Shown: positions 32,293-40,025 of the stretch, piece after piece
Layout: each line of letters starts with the position of its first letter
Numbering within the stretch: position 1 is the first letter of the stretch
From: Akkermansia sp.
Lineage (GTDB): Bacteria; Verrucomicrobiota; Verrucomicrobiia; Verrucomicrobiales; Akkermansiaceae
Direction of reading: 5' to 3'
DNA: 40,166 nucleotides
Assembly: GCA_017555025.1 (NCBI GenBank)
Contig: JAFZHC010000007.1
Coordinates: forward strand, 1-40,166
Notes under the pieces: model-generated
Databases searched by the model: none
What the model was told of the DNA's origin: nothing
Seen by the model: only the letters and a program-made list of their open reading frames with translations
Translations under genes and position numbers: made by a program

Positions 32293-33047
32293 CTACCGGC
32301 ACCGGTTACAGACGGAGCGGCGTAACGGGCATTGAGGCCGGAGAACTCCAGAGCCTGCTTGTAGCCGGAGAGATAACCGGTTTTCTTGTAAATGTTATCG
32401 GCTGTATTGAGGTCGCGCATGGCAGCACGGCGATTTCCGGCGACCAACGACAGAACCCCCTGGCTGTAATAATAAAGGGGAGAATCGTCAACCGGGCTCA
32501 CATCTGCCACGAGCTCACGAGCCTCGTCCACACGCTCCAGCATGATAAGGCAGAGGAACTTGCGGAACATGAGACTATGGGTCAGCTGCTCCATGTTCTT
32601 ATAACGAATATCCTCAATAAGGCTGTCGCACTCTTCGATACCCTTCTCGTACTCGGCCTTACCCATATAAATGAGGGTATAGTTCAAGCGAGCGATAGAA
32701 TCGAGCGGATTCTGCTCACGCACTTTATCAAGCTCATCGGCTGCGGCGTCAAAGCGTTTCTGAGCCACCAGAGCGCTGGCACGCAGGTTCCATACGCTGG
32801 GGTTCTTGGTAGTGTAGAGCTCACAGGTATTGAGGTGGCTCTCACACTCAGCCATACGGCCGGCAGAGAAGCACTTCTTGGCGGTCTGGAAAGCAACGGT
32901 ATAGGCCTCGCGGCTGGCACGCGGCATGTTGGAAAGCTCAACAACCCACTCAGCTATGCCGCCCGCCTGAGAGTCCTCCCCGGACTCCTGAGCATAGGTC
33001 AGCGGCAAAAGAGCAGTTGCGGCAACAAGAAGTAAATGGCGAATCAT
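32289..33047 (-). CDS. Secreted TPR-repeat protein
   Basis: A 252-residue protein with a signal peptide (cleavage near residue 19, LTYAQ) and tetratricopeptide repeats across about 50-215 (for example NPSVWNLRASALVAQKRFD, then SIARLNYTLIYMGKAEYEKG). The ATG at 33047 overlaps the dxs stop as ATGA and its own stop overlaps recO as ATGA. It may be a periplasmic scaffold or a cell-envelope assembly factor. No catalytic motif is seen. Confidence 0.82.
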   Translation of the reverse strand: MIRHLLLVAATALLPLTYAQESGEDSQAGGIAEWVVELSNMPRASREAYTVAFQTAKKCFSAGRMAECESHLNTCELYTTKNPSVWNLRASALVAQKRFDAAADELDKVREQNPLDSIARLNYTLIYMGKAEYEKGIEECDSLIEDIRYKNMEQLTHSLMFRKFLCLIMLERVDEARELVADVSPVDDSPLYYYSQGVLSLVAGNRRAAMRDLNTADNIYKKTGYLSGYKQALEFSGLNARYAAPSVTGAGR

Positions 33048-34936
33048 GACAATGCGTTTAATGTAGTGGTAATCTTCTGTACGATAGCTTCGGGGGTAAG
33101 GCCGTGCTTGGCACGCAACTGCCCCAGACTGCCATGCTCCACAAAGGAATCTCCCCAGCCAATGCGCAGCACGGGGGTGAAGCACAAAGCCGAGCCCAGC
33201 AGTTCCTGCACGGCACTACCGAAACCACCGGCTATGCAATGATCTTCGAGGGTCACCATCAGGCGGCAACGGCGGGCATAATCCATCAGGCAGCCCTCAT
33301 CGAGCGGTTTGATGAAGCGGGCATTGATATGCGCACACTCCACCCCCTGCCCGGCCAACAACTCGCGCACCTGAGCGGCCACACTATTCATATTGCCGAG
33401 AGCCACCAGAGCGACGGAGCCCTCGGGTGCCAGCACCTCAGCCTTACCGATAGGCAGCGGCTCAGGCTCGGCCGGCAGCTCCACCCCCTCACCGGCACCT
33501 CGGGGGTAGCGGATAGCACTCGGGCAATGATTGATTGTGTTCATGGTAGCCAGCATGTGGCACAGCTCAGCTTCATCTCTCGGCTGCATCATGATGAGGT
33601 TGGGTATGCAGCGCATCATGCTGATATCATACAGGCCATGGTGCGTGGGACCGTCATCAGGCGAAAGGCCGGCACGGTCCATACAGAAACGCACCGGGAG
33701 GTTCTGCAACGCAGCATCGTGCTGAATCATATCAACACAGCGCTGCATGAAGGTAGAATAAATAGCCAGATAGGGTTTAAAGCCCTGCGTAGCCTGCCCA
33801 CAGGCAAAGATGGAAGCGTGCTCCTCAGCAATGCCGACATCGTAGAAACGGCGCGGGAACTTCTCGCGGAAGATATCAAGCTTCGTGCCGCTGGGCATGG
33901 CTGCCGTGATAGCGGTAATGGCGGGGTCATCAGCGGCCAACTCCGTAAGGCAGCGGCCAAACGTCTCGGAATAGGTGATAGTGGCTGCTCGCGGGGTTTT
34001 ACCGTTCTCCACATTATACTGCCCCACACCATGGAATTTGGTGGGATTCAGCGTGGCCGGTTCGTAACCTCTGCCCTTCTGGGTGATGATATGCAGGATG
34101 ATGTGCTCATCACGGCGGGAGGCAATGCGCAGCACCCGCTCCAGACGGTCAATATCATGACCGTCAATCGGGCCGTAGTAGGTGAGCCCCAGTTGACGGA
34201 AGAAACTCAGCGGAGTAATCATGCCGCGAGCGGCTGTAAGCAACTTGGAAGCCTGCTCCTTAATCTCACGCCCGGCAAGGCGCTCAATGAAGTTCTTGGC
34301 ACGGTCCCGCAGCCATGTGTAGGTATCGGTCTCCTGCAGCGAGGAGAAGTAACGGGAGAGCGCCCCTACATTCTTATCAATACTCCATTCATTATCATTG
34401 AGGATGAGAATGAACTTACGGGTACTGGTTGAAATGCTGTTAAGGCCCTCCAGCGTGGTGCCGCAAGTAAAGGCACCATCGCCCACAACCGAAATCACGT
34501 TGTAATCATCACCGGCCAAATCACGTGCAGCAGCAATACCCACACCGGCCGAAAGAGCCGTACCGGCATGCCCGGCACCAAAGGCATCGTGCTCAGACTC
34601 GCTGCGCTTGCAGAAACCGGAAATGCCGCCAAACTGGCGAATCGTTCCGATGGCAGGTGCTCGCCCGGTAAAGAGCTTGTGCACATAGCACTGGTGCGAA
34701 ACATCAAAGAGTATCTTATCTCTCGGGGTACTGAATACTCTGTGCAGGGCAATGCAAAGCTCAACAACCCCCAGATTGGGTGCCAAGTGACCACCTGTGG
34801 TGGCCAGAGAATTAATCAGTACCTCGCGTACCTCTGCGGCCAGAGCAGGCAACTGCTCTGGGCTGAGCGCCTTCACATCGTCAGGCGACTTAATGCCGGC
34901 CAACAAGGGCGGCAGTTTATATGAGGGAGAATCCAT
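33044..34936 (-). CDS. dxs: 1-deoxy-D-xylulose-5-phosphate synthase
   Basis: Thiamine-diphosphate enzyme, about 630 residues, that condenses pyruvate with glyceraldehyde 3-phosphate as the first step of the MEP isoprenoid pathway, also feeding thiamine and pyridoxal. Visible are FDVSHQCYVHKLFTGR, the ThDP motif GDGAFTCGTTLEGLN...LNDNEWSI, the catalytic Glu in VGIAEEHASIF, and MDRAGLSPDDGPTHHGL. The ATG at 34936 overlaps the xseB end by 20 nt; the longer frame starts at a TTG. Linked to xseB, a common association. Confidence 0.95.
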   Translation of the reverse strand: MDSPSYKLPPLLAGIKSPDDVKALSPEQLPALAAEVREVLINSLATTGGHLAPNLGVVELCIALHRVFSTPRDKILFDVSHQCYVHKLFTGRAPAIGTIRQFGGISGFCKRSESEHDAFGAGHAGTALSAGVGIAAARDLAGDDYNVISVVGDGAFTCGTTLEGLNSISTSTRKFILILNDNEWSIDKNVGALSRYFSSLQETDTYTWLRDRAKNFIERLAGREIKEQASKLLTAARGMITPLSFFRQLGLTYYGPIDGHDIDRLERVLRIASRRDEHIILHIITQKGRGYEPATLNPTKFHGVGQYNVENGKTPRAATITYSETFGRCLTELAADDPAITAITAAMPSGTKLDIFREKFPRRFYDVGIAEEHASIFACGQATQGFKPYLAIYSTFMQRCVDMIQHDAALQNLPVRFCMDRAGLSPDDGPTHHGLYDISMMRCIPNLIMMQPRDEAELCHMLATMNTINHCPSAIRYPRGAGEGVELPAEPEPLPIGKAEVLAPEGSVALVALGNMNSVAAQVRELLAGQGVECAHINARFIKPLDEGCLMDYARRCRLMVTLEDHCIAGGFGSAVQELLGSALCFTPVLRIGWGDSFVEHGSLGQLRAKHGLTPEAIVQKITTTLNALS

Positions 34937-35186
34937 CTTCGTCGTCTTTGGTATTTGCGGCAACCGGTGCAGGTGCCGACTCAGGATTTTCTAGCAGGCG
35001 GATGCGAAGTTCCGCCTCATCGAGCAATTTACGGCTGGAGGCCACCAGTCGGCGCCCCTCCTCCACCAGGGCAATAGTCTCTTCCAGCCCGGTTTCCGGG
35101 TGTTCCAGGCGAGCGGCAATCTCCTCGAGTCGAGCCATGGACTGCTCGAAGCTCATTGCCTTGTCTTTGTTTGTGCGGGGGGGCAT
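34917..35186 (-). CDS. xseB: Exodeoxyribonuclease VII small subunit
   Basis: An 89-residue helical protein with the family start SFEQSMARLEEIAARLE and the conserved LEETIALVEEGRRLV. It binds XseA to form a single-strand exonuclease; xseA is not in this window. The C terminus extends as an Ala/Pro/Asp-rich tail that overlaps dxs. An alternative start at MSFEQ (35156) would remove ten basic residues. Confidence 0.92.
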   Translation of the reverse strand: MPPRTNKDKAMSFEQSMARLEEIAARLEHPETGLEETIALVEEGRRLVASSRKLLDEAELRIRLLENPESAPAPVAANTKDDEDGFSLI

Positions 35187-35210
35187 AATGATTAAATGAA
35201 GTTCAGGCCA

Positions 35211-37085
35211 TTATCTGCCACCGGCCTCAGGGCGGCAGTAGTACATGATATCAGAGCCAAGCAAGGGCACACGCTTAGAGAAAGTTCCTCGAGAGGAGAC
35301 AATCTGCCCCAAGGGCTGAGCGGTACTGCTGGCCGATACGTTTTCGATGAAGAAGTCGGCCAGCGCCACATTGCGTCGGGGCACCATCTGCAGAATCTTA
35401 CCCTCCATGGCAAGGGGAGCAAAGTCACCCATGTTGGAGATGATGCCGGACATACCGCCCGGCTCACCGGTAACCTCGGTGGTGATAGCGGAGTGAGAGG
35501 AAGGAGTAATCAGGAAGCCCTGAATCTGAGCCTCGCTCTTCTGAATAGCCGGCTCAATGAATGATACATAATCATCGGTGCTGGTGGGCATCCACAATGC
35601 CTTGCGGTTAGCATACCAAGCAACGGCCCAAGGCTGGTCAGTCACTACAACGTCACGGGGATTTGTCACATCAACCAGACCGTTATTGAGAGCGGGCGGA
35701 TAATACGGGGGATACTGAGGACGGCTCTTGTTGCCCAGCCAAATACCCATGTAGAGGTCCTTGGGCAGCGTGGAGAGGAAGGGACCGGCCGATACCAGCA
35801 CCATGAGGAAAATGGTCAGGCCACGCATCTGGTTGAAGGTAGCACCCTCCACACGGTTACGAGCCAGGAGGTTGAACACCAGCGACAGGCCGTATGCGGC
35901 AAACACAGGGGTGAAAAGCACCGCCAGCTGAGAACCGTTCATGGGGCTCTCAATACCGAACAAAGCCATACCAATGCAGGCAAATACCCACATGCAGAAC
36001 ACAGCCCACTTCAACGCCTGTACCTCATCGCGGCGGTAGCGGTTGAAAATAGCCAGGAAGAAGAATGGCACGACAAGAATGGAGCCCATATTGACATAGA
36101 GCCCGCGCAGCTGCCCGAAGGTATAGCCGAGGAAGTTCAGTACAAACCCCTTACCCTGCAAGGGAGCGTTGTTGAGGTTGGCGGCACGCTGAGCCATTTC
36201 CTCACCGCCGCCAAAGCTGTTGTAGAGCCCCAGCATAGCATTGCCGAGGATGCTGCCGGTCTCGCTATTATTGCGCATAAGCGGCCAGGCAACAATCAAG
36301 CCCACCACAATAGCACCAATCAGAGCATAAGCACCGGCGGGGCGGAAGTACATGCAGCAGAAAATCAGCAGACCTACAGCCAGCCATACACCCATCCACC
36401 CGGAGAGGCACAACAAGCCCATGGCCACAAAAGCAAGGCCAACGTAAAGCATAGCCCAATCGCGATCCTGACTGTTGTAACAACGGAATGCCGTCAGCAG
36501 AGCATGCAGCGCAACCAGCAGGCAGCACATCATCAACGGCTGCGGCAGACCGCTCACCGAGTACTGCAACAATAGGTCGCTAAGTACCATGAAGATGACG
36601 GTGGAAGCCGCCACCACTTCGTCAAACAATCGTGCGACCAACAGGTAGGCCAGCACCATGGCAATGGCAAAAAAGATGGTCGTGGTTGCAGCAATCACGC
36701 GGTCACCGGCGTAACTGTGACCGCTATCGGTTATGCGCTTGGCATCAAAGTCATCGTAGCCGGTCAGCTTAAGTGCAACGGCCATGGCCACAATGTTAAG
36801 CGGTGCATGATTCGTATCGGCAAACTTCTCAAGATTAAGCGGGTTCTGAGCAGAGGCGGCCTGCCCCTTCTTTACCACCTCAATCGGGCGCAGAAACTTA
36901 GTGGAAAAACCATTACCCTGAGCCACGGAACGGGCAATCTGAGCCTGGTCCATCGCTACCGGTTGGTCCATACCGCGGTATGTCAGAAACAATTTGAACA
37001 CACACATCGAGAGCAACAACACAGCTGCCACAAGACGCAACACCAATGTGCCGCGGGAAGTCCCTGAAACCTTATCTTCTGCCAT
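35211..37085 (-). CDS. Multi-pass membrane protein, possible GT-C glycosyltransferase
   Basis: A 624-residue protein with about 11-13 hydrophobic segments in the first 430 residues and a soluble C-terminal domain of about 190 residues. The first extracytoplasmic loop contains MDQAQIARSVAQGNGFSTKF, reminiscent of the acidic loop-1 motif of GT-C lipid-sugar glycosyltransferases (ArnT/PMT type). No other catalytic residue can be assigned. It is 24 nt from the regulator gene upstream and 24 nt from xseB downstream. An alternative is a flippase-like or O-antigen membrane protein. Confidence 0.6.
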   Translation of the reverse strand: MAEDKVSGTSRGTLVLRLVAAVLLLSMCVFKLFLTYRGMDQPVAMDQAQIARSVAQGNGFSTKFLRPIEVVKKGQAASAQNPLNLEKFADTNHAPLNIVAMAVALKLTGYDDFDAKRITDSGHSYAGDRVIAATTTIFFAIAMVLAYLLVARLFDEVVAASTVIFMVLSDLLLQYSVSGLPQPLMMCCLLVALHALLTAFRCYNSQDRDWAMLYVGLAFVAMGLLCLSGWMGVWLAVGLLIFCCMYFRPAGAYALIGAIVVGLIVAWPLMRNNSETGSILGNAMLGLYNSFGGGEEMAQRAANLNNAPLQGKGFVLNFLGYTFGQLRGLYVNMGSILVVPFFFLAIFNRYRRDEVQALKWAVFCMWVFACIGMALFGIESPMNGSQLAVLFTPVFAAYGLSLVFNLLARNRVEGATFNQMRGLTIFLMVLVSAGPFLSTLPKDLYMGIWLGNKSRPQYPPYYPPALNNGLVDVTNPRDVVVTDQPWAVAWYANRKALWMPTSTDDYVSFIEPAIQKSEAQIQGFLITPSSHSAITTEVTGEPGGMSGIISNMGDFAPLAMEGKILQMVPRRNVALADFFIENVSASSTAQPLGQIVSSRGTFSKRVPLLGSDIMYYCRPEAGGR

Positions 37086-37109
37086 ATGTTAATATGATTT
37101 TGATATCGT

Positions 37110-38516
37110 TTACATGTATTGCCGGAATACATCCCGCGCCTCAGCCATTTTACGTTGAAGAGTACGGCGGTTAATTCCCAGCAGTTCTGCCGCAGCAGAG
37201 CGATTTCCCCCGGTATGCTGAAGGGCTCGCAGTATCGTCTGCTGCTCGACATATTCTAAATTAAAAGAGGGGGTGAAATCAAGCCCAAAATCCGTACGCA
37301 CATTACTTTGCGTGACAACAGATGGCGAAGCCGCAATAACCGACTGATGACGTGACAGATATTCCGGCAAATCAGCGGGTTCAATCGTCCCGCCTTCACA
37401 CATCACCACACCATGCTCCACCGCCGTGCGCAACTGGCGAACGTTACCGGGCCATGGATATTCCCGCAGCAGCTCCAGAGCAGCTCTGCTGAAGTGGCGC
37501 ACCGGCTTGTTATTCTCGCGACTGAGCTCCTGCGCAAAGGCATTGGCCATCAACACCACATCACCGGCACGCTCACGCAGGGGCGGCATCTGCACCGAAA
37601 TCACGTTGAGGCGCTGGTACAAGTCCAGGCGAAAGCTCCCTGCCTGCACCATTTCCTCCAAATTGCGGTTGGTAGCTGCCACCACGCGCACATTCACGGC
37701 AATGGGCTCATTGCTGCCCACTCGCTCAATCGTACGTTCGGAAAGCACACGCAGCAATTTAACCTGCGTAGGAATATCGATCTCGCCGATTTCATCGAGA
37801 AACAAGGTGCCGCCATCCGCCTCTTCAAAACGCCCTTTACGCCGCTGCAGCGCACCGGTGAAAGCCCCCTTCTCATGGCCAAACAACTCACTCTCCATCA
37901 ACTGGGGCGAAAGAGCAGCGCAGTTCACAGCCACAAACTTAGATTTATTGCGAGGAGAGAGTGTATGCAGTGCTCTGGCCACCAGCTCCTTACCGGTACC
38001 GGTTTCACCTTCAATCAACACCGTGGCATTGGTGGGCGCCACCTGGCGTATGCGGTTAAATATCCGCTGCATCTGCGGACTATCCCCCAGCATGGCATCC
38101 AGACCGCCGACCGGGTTGAGCTGTGTGGTGAGCTCGCGGTTCTGCACCTCCAGCGAGCGAGTATGTGCCGCACGCCGCAGCAACAACTCCACCTCATCCA
38201 GATTGAGCGGCTTGGTCAGGAAATAATAGGCACCATGCCTGCGCGCCTCAGCGGCCGTATCGGCACTACCGTAGGCGGTCATCATGATGCAGGTCGGCGG
38301 CTGCGGCAGGCCCTGAGCATAATCAATCAGGTCCATACCGCTTTCGCCCCCCAAACGCAGGTCGGTCAGCAGTATATCAATCGGTTCACTTTCCATGAGA
38401 GCACGCGCAGCCTTGCCGTTAGCCGCAGCATACACCTCATAGTCATCTTCGAGCGCCAAACGAAGGGCATCTCGTGTGGATTTTTCATCATCCACGATTA
38501 ACAGAACCGGTAACAT
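37110..38516 (-). CDS. NtrC-family sigma54-dependent response regulator
   Basis: A 468-residue transcription activator. The receiver domain has D52 in LLTDLRLGG and K102 as switch lysine. The AAA+ domain has Walker A GETGTGKE (170-177), the sigma54-contact loop GAFTGA (217-222) and Walker B TLFLDE (237-242). A Fis-type HTH ends the chain (HTGGNRSAAAELLGINRRTL). No histidine kinase is adjacent, so it is an orphan regulator. A Shine-Dalgarno-like AAGGAGAG precedes the ATG. It follows argC by 33 nt. Confidence 0.95.
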   Translation of the reverse strand: MLPVLLIVDDEKSTRDALRLALEDDYEVYAAANGKAARALMESEPIDILLTDLRLGGESGMDLIDYAQGLPQPPTCIMMTAYGSADTAAEARRHGAYYFLTKPLNLDEVELLLRRAAHTRSLEVQNRELTTQLNPVGGLDAMLGDSPQMQRIFNRIRQVAPTNATVLIEGETGTGKELVARALHTLSPRNKSKFVAVNCAALSPQLMESELFGHEKGAFTGALQRRKGRFEEADGGTLFLDEIGEIDIPTQVKLLRVLSERTIERVGSNEPIAVNVRVVAATNRNLEEMVQAGSFRLDLYQRLNVISVQMPPLRERAGDVVLMANAFAQELSRENNKPVRHFSRAALELLREYPWPGNVRQLRTAVEHGVVMCEGGTIEPADLPEYLSRHQSVIAASPSVVTQSNVRTDFGLDFTPSFNLEYVEQQTILRALQHTGGNRSAAAELLGINRRTLQRKMAEARDVFRQYM

Positions 38517-38549
38517 ACCACTCTCCTTCCTACCTGCGTACAGTCATCA

Positions 38550-39593
38550 TCAAATCAGCCAGAGGCCTTCCGACTCCTCAAAGCCGAACATAATGTTGAA
38601 GGCATGCACACCCTGACCGCCGGCGCCCTTGATAACATTATCCTCAGCGCTCATCAGCACCACGCGATTGGTGCGGGTATCTACCGCCCAGCCGATATCA
38701 ACGAAATTCGTGCGGGTCACATTCTTAGTGTCGGCCGGCTTGTTGGCACCCAGCAAGCGTACGAAGGGAGCACCGGCATATGCCTTCTCATAGCAGGCGG
38801 TGATATCCTCCACCGTCACGCCATCAGCCAGCTTGGCTACCGTTGTGGTAACAATACCGGTGTTCACCGGCATGAGGTGCGGCGTAAAGGTAATCGTTAC
38901 CTTCTCACCGGCGGCCTCGGAGAGCTCCTGCTCAATTTCCGACAAGTGACGGTGGCGCGGCACACCGTAGGCACGCATGCTTTCATTGCACTCGCAGTAC
39001 AGCAGGGTGACGTCAGCCTTGCGCCCGGCACCGGAAACACCGCTACCGCTGTTCACCACTATATCCTCCGCCTTAACCAGACCGGCACGCAGCAGCGGCA
39101 CCAGCGGCAGAATGATGCTCGTCGGGTAGCAGCCGGGCGAGCCCACAATGCGAGCCTTCTCAATCTCGGCACGGTGCCACTCAGGCATGCCATACACAGC
39201 TTCCTGCATCAGCTCCACATCAGGGTGCGGCTTGCCATAAAATTCTTCATATACAGCCGGGTCATTCAGGCGGAAATCTGCCGAGAGGTCAATCACTCGC
39301 AGACCGGCCTCCACCAACCCGCGCCCGTATGCTGCCGACACCCCGTGCGGTAAAGCCAAAAAGGCGGCCTCAGCACCCGTGGCTGCAATCGCCGCCACAT
39401 CCGAATCCGTAAATTTCAAATCAGCCCCCGGCACATTGCGGAATCGGGGGAACAAATCACACAGTTCCTGCCCCGCATACTGGCGCGAAGTAGCACATAC
39501 CAATTCCACGCCCGGGTGGCGCAACAGGATGCGCAAAAGCTCCTGACCGGTGTATCCACTGGCCCCAACTACGGCAATTTTTACCTTTTTCAT
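38550..39593 (-). CDS. argC: N-acetyl-gamma-glutamyl-phosphate reductase
   Basis: NADPH-dependent reductase of the third step of arginine synthesis, 347 residues. The nucleotide-binding motif is VVGASGYTGQELLR (8-21), the catalytic cysteine is C155 in VGSPGCYPTS, and the His segment reads TPHLMPVNTGI. SGVSGAGRKA and the C-terminal DNVIKGAGGQGVHAFN are also family segments. The ATG at 39593 is chosen; the upstream frame would run through the tRNA. No other arg gene is in the window. First gene of the run argC to recO. Confidence 0.95.
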   Translation of the reverse strand: MKKVKIAVVGASGYTGQELLRILLRHPGVELVCATSRQYAGQELCDLFPRFRNVPGADLKFTDSDVAAIAATGAEAAFLALPHGVSAAYGRGLVEAGLRVIDLSADFRLNDPAVYEEFYGKPHPDVELMQEAVYGMPEWHRAEIEKARIVGSPGCYPTSIILPLVPLLRAGLVKAEDIVVNSGSGVSGAGRKADVTLLYCECNESMRAYGVPRHRHLSEIEQELSEAAGEKVTITFTPHLMPVNTGIVTTTVAKLADGVTVEDITACYEKAYAGAPFVRLLGANKPADTKNVTRTNFVDIGWAVDTRTNRVVLMSAEDNVIKGAGGQGVHAFNIMFGFEESEGLWLI

Positions 39594-39603
39594 GACAAAA
39601 ATG

Positions 39604-39632
39604 AGTATAACATGAAAAAAATGTATTGACAA
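39604..39632 (-). promoter_or_regulatory. Promoter of argC, sharing its -35 with tRNA-Pro
   Basis: Minus strand TTGTCA (39632-39627), 17-nt spacer, TATACT (39609-39604). Start predicted near 39597, 4 nt before the ATG. The -35 overlaps the opposite-strand TTGACA of tRNA-Pro (39626-39631) by five bases. Confidence 0.65.
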
Positions 39633-39653
39633 CTGTAAAAATTCATGTATACT
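39626..39653 (+). promoter_or_regulatory. Promoter of tRNA-Pro
   Basis: Consensus TTGACA (39626-39631), 16-nt spacer, TATACT (39648-39653). Start predicted near 39660, 45 nt before the mature tRNA. Confidence 0.78.
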
Positions 39654-39704
39654 CTCCTTGTCGACACGCTCTAGGGCGCAAGACAAACAAAATATCCCAA
39701 ACAT

Positions 39705-39778
39705 CGGGCAGTAGCGCAGTCTGGTAGCGCACTTGCATGGGGTGCAAGGGGTCGTGGGTTCGAATCCCGCTTGCCCGA
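39705..39778 (+). tRNA. tRNA-Pro (anticodon GGG)
   Basis: A 74-nt cloverleaf. Acceptor CGGGCAG pairs with TTGCCCG (39771-39777; last pair G-U), discriminator A. The anticodon stem is CTTGC/GCAAG with loop ATGGGGT, giving GGG, which reads CCC and CCU. The T arm has GGGTTCGAATCCC. CCA is not encoded. Confidence 0.96.
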
Positions 39779-39794
39779 CGTCAATAAAACCAGA

Positions 39795-39833
39795 GAAGAG
39801 CGGCAGTTGTAAAAACTGCCGCTCTTCGTTTTT
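39795..39833 (+). terminator. Terminator of the tRNA-Pro transcript
   Basis: A 14-bp perfect stem GAAGAGCGGCAGTT / AACTGCCGCTCTTC (39795-39808, 39814-39827), loop GTAAA, then GTTTTTC. Confidence 0.93.
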
Positions 39834-39856
39834 CAGCATTTTATGCGCTAAATCAC

Positions 39857-39882
39857 TCAACTCCCCAAAATGTGAGGAAAAG
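39857..39882 (+). repeat. Diverged relative of the IS end
   Basis: TCAACTCCCCAAAATGTGAGG resembles the insertion-sequence end at 40030-40053 (TCAACTCCAAAAAGTGTGG) in the same orientation, about 170 nt apart, with gaps of one or two bases. It may be a remnant of another insertion or a chance match. Confidence 0.4.
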
Positions 39883-39888
39883 CCCTTT

Positions 39889-40025
39889 TTAGTTAGTTGT
39901 CGGCTGCGGCACTTCAGGTATAGGTGTTTGCTGTTGGCTCGCGTTGAATGGAGTTATAACAAGGAGAACAGCTCCGCCAACAGTAGCCATTGCCGTTGTT
40001 GCAGCAACATCTGCAGCAAATAATA
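39889..40025 (-). pseudogene. C-terminal fragment of an unknown gene cut by the insertion sequence
   Basis: Minus-strand open frame of about 45 codons ending in TAA at 39889-39891. It contains AADVAATTAMATVGGAVLL, then a hydrophobic VITPF and a Gln/Pro-rich tail ending PQPTTN. It reads without a start codon up to the end of the insertion sequence at about 40026, where the frame meets a stop. It looks like the membrane-segment-plus-tail end of a protein whose 5' part is beyond the insertion. Family not recognised. Confidence 0.5.

Noticed and set aside
33104..34432. A 442-codon plus-strand frame opposite dxs
   Set aside because: Antisense shadow of dxs; no family features.
37413..38501. A 362-codon plus-strand frame opposite the NtrC-type regulator
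   Set aside because: The minus-strand frame carries receiver, AAA+ and Fis motifs; this one has none.
39594..39860. Longer N terminus for ArgC
   Set aside because: It would read through tRNA-Pro and both promoters; the conserved nucleotide-binding motif starts just after ATG 39593.
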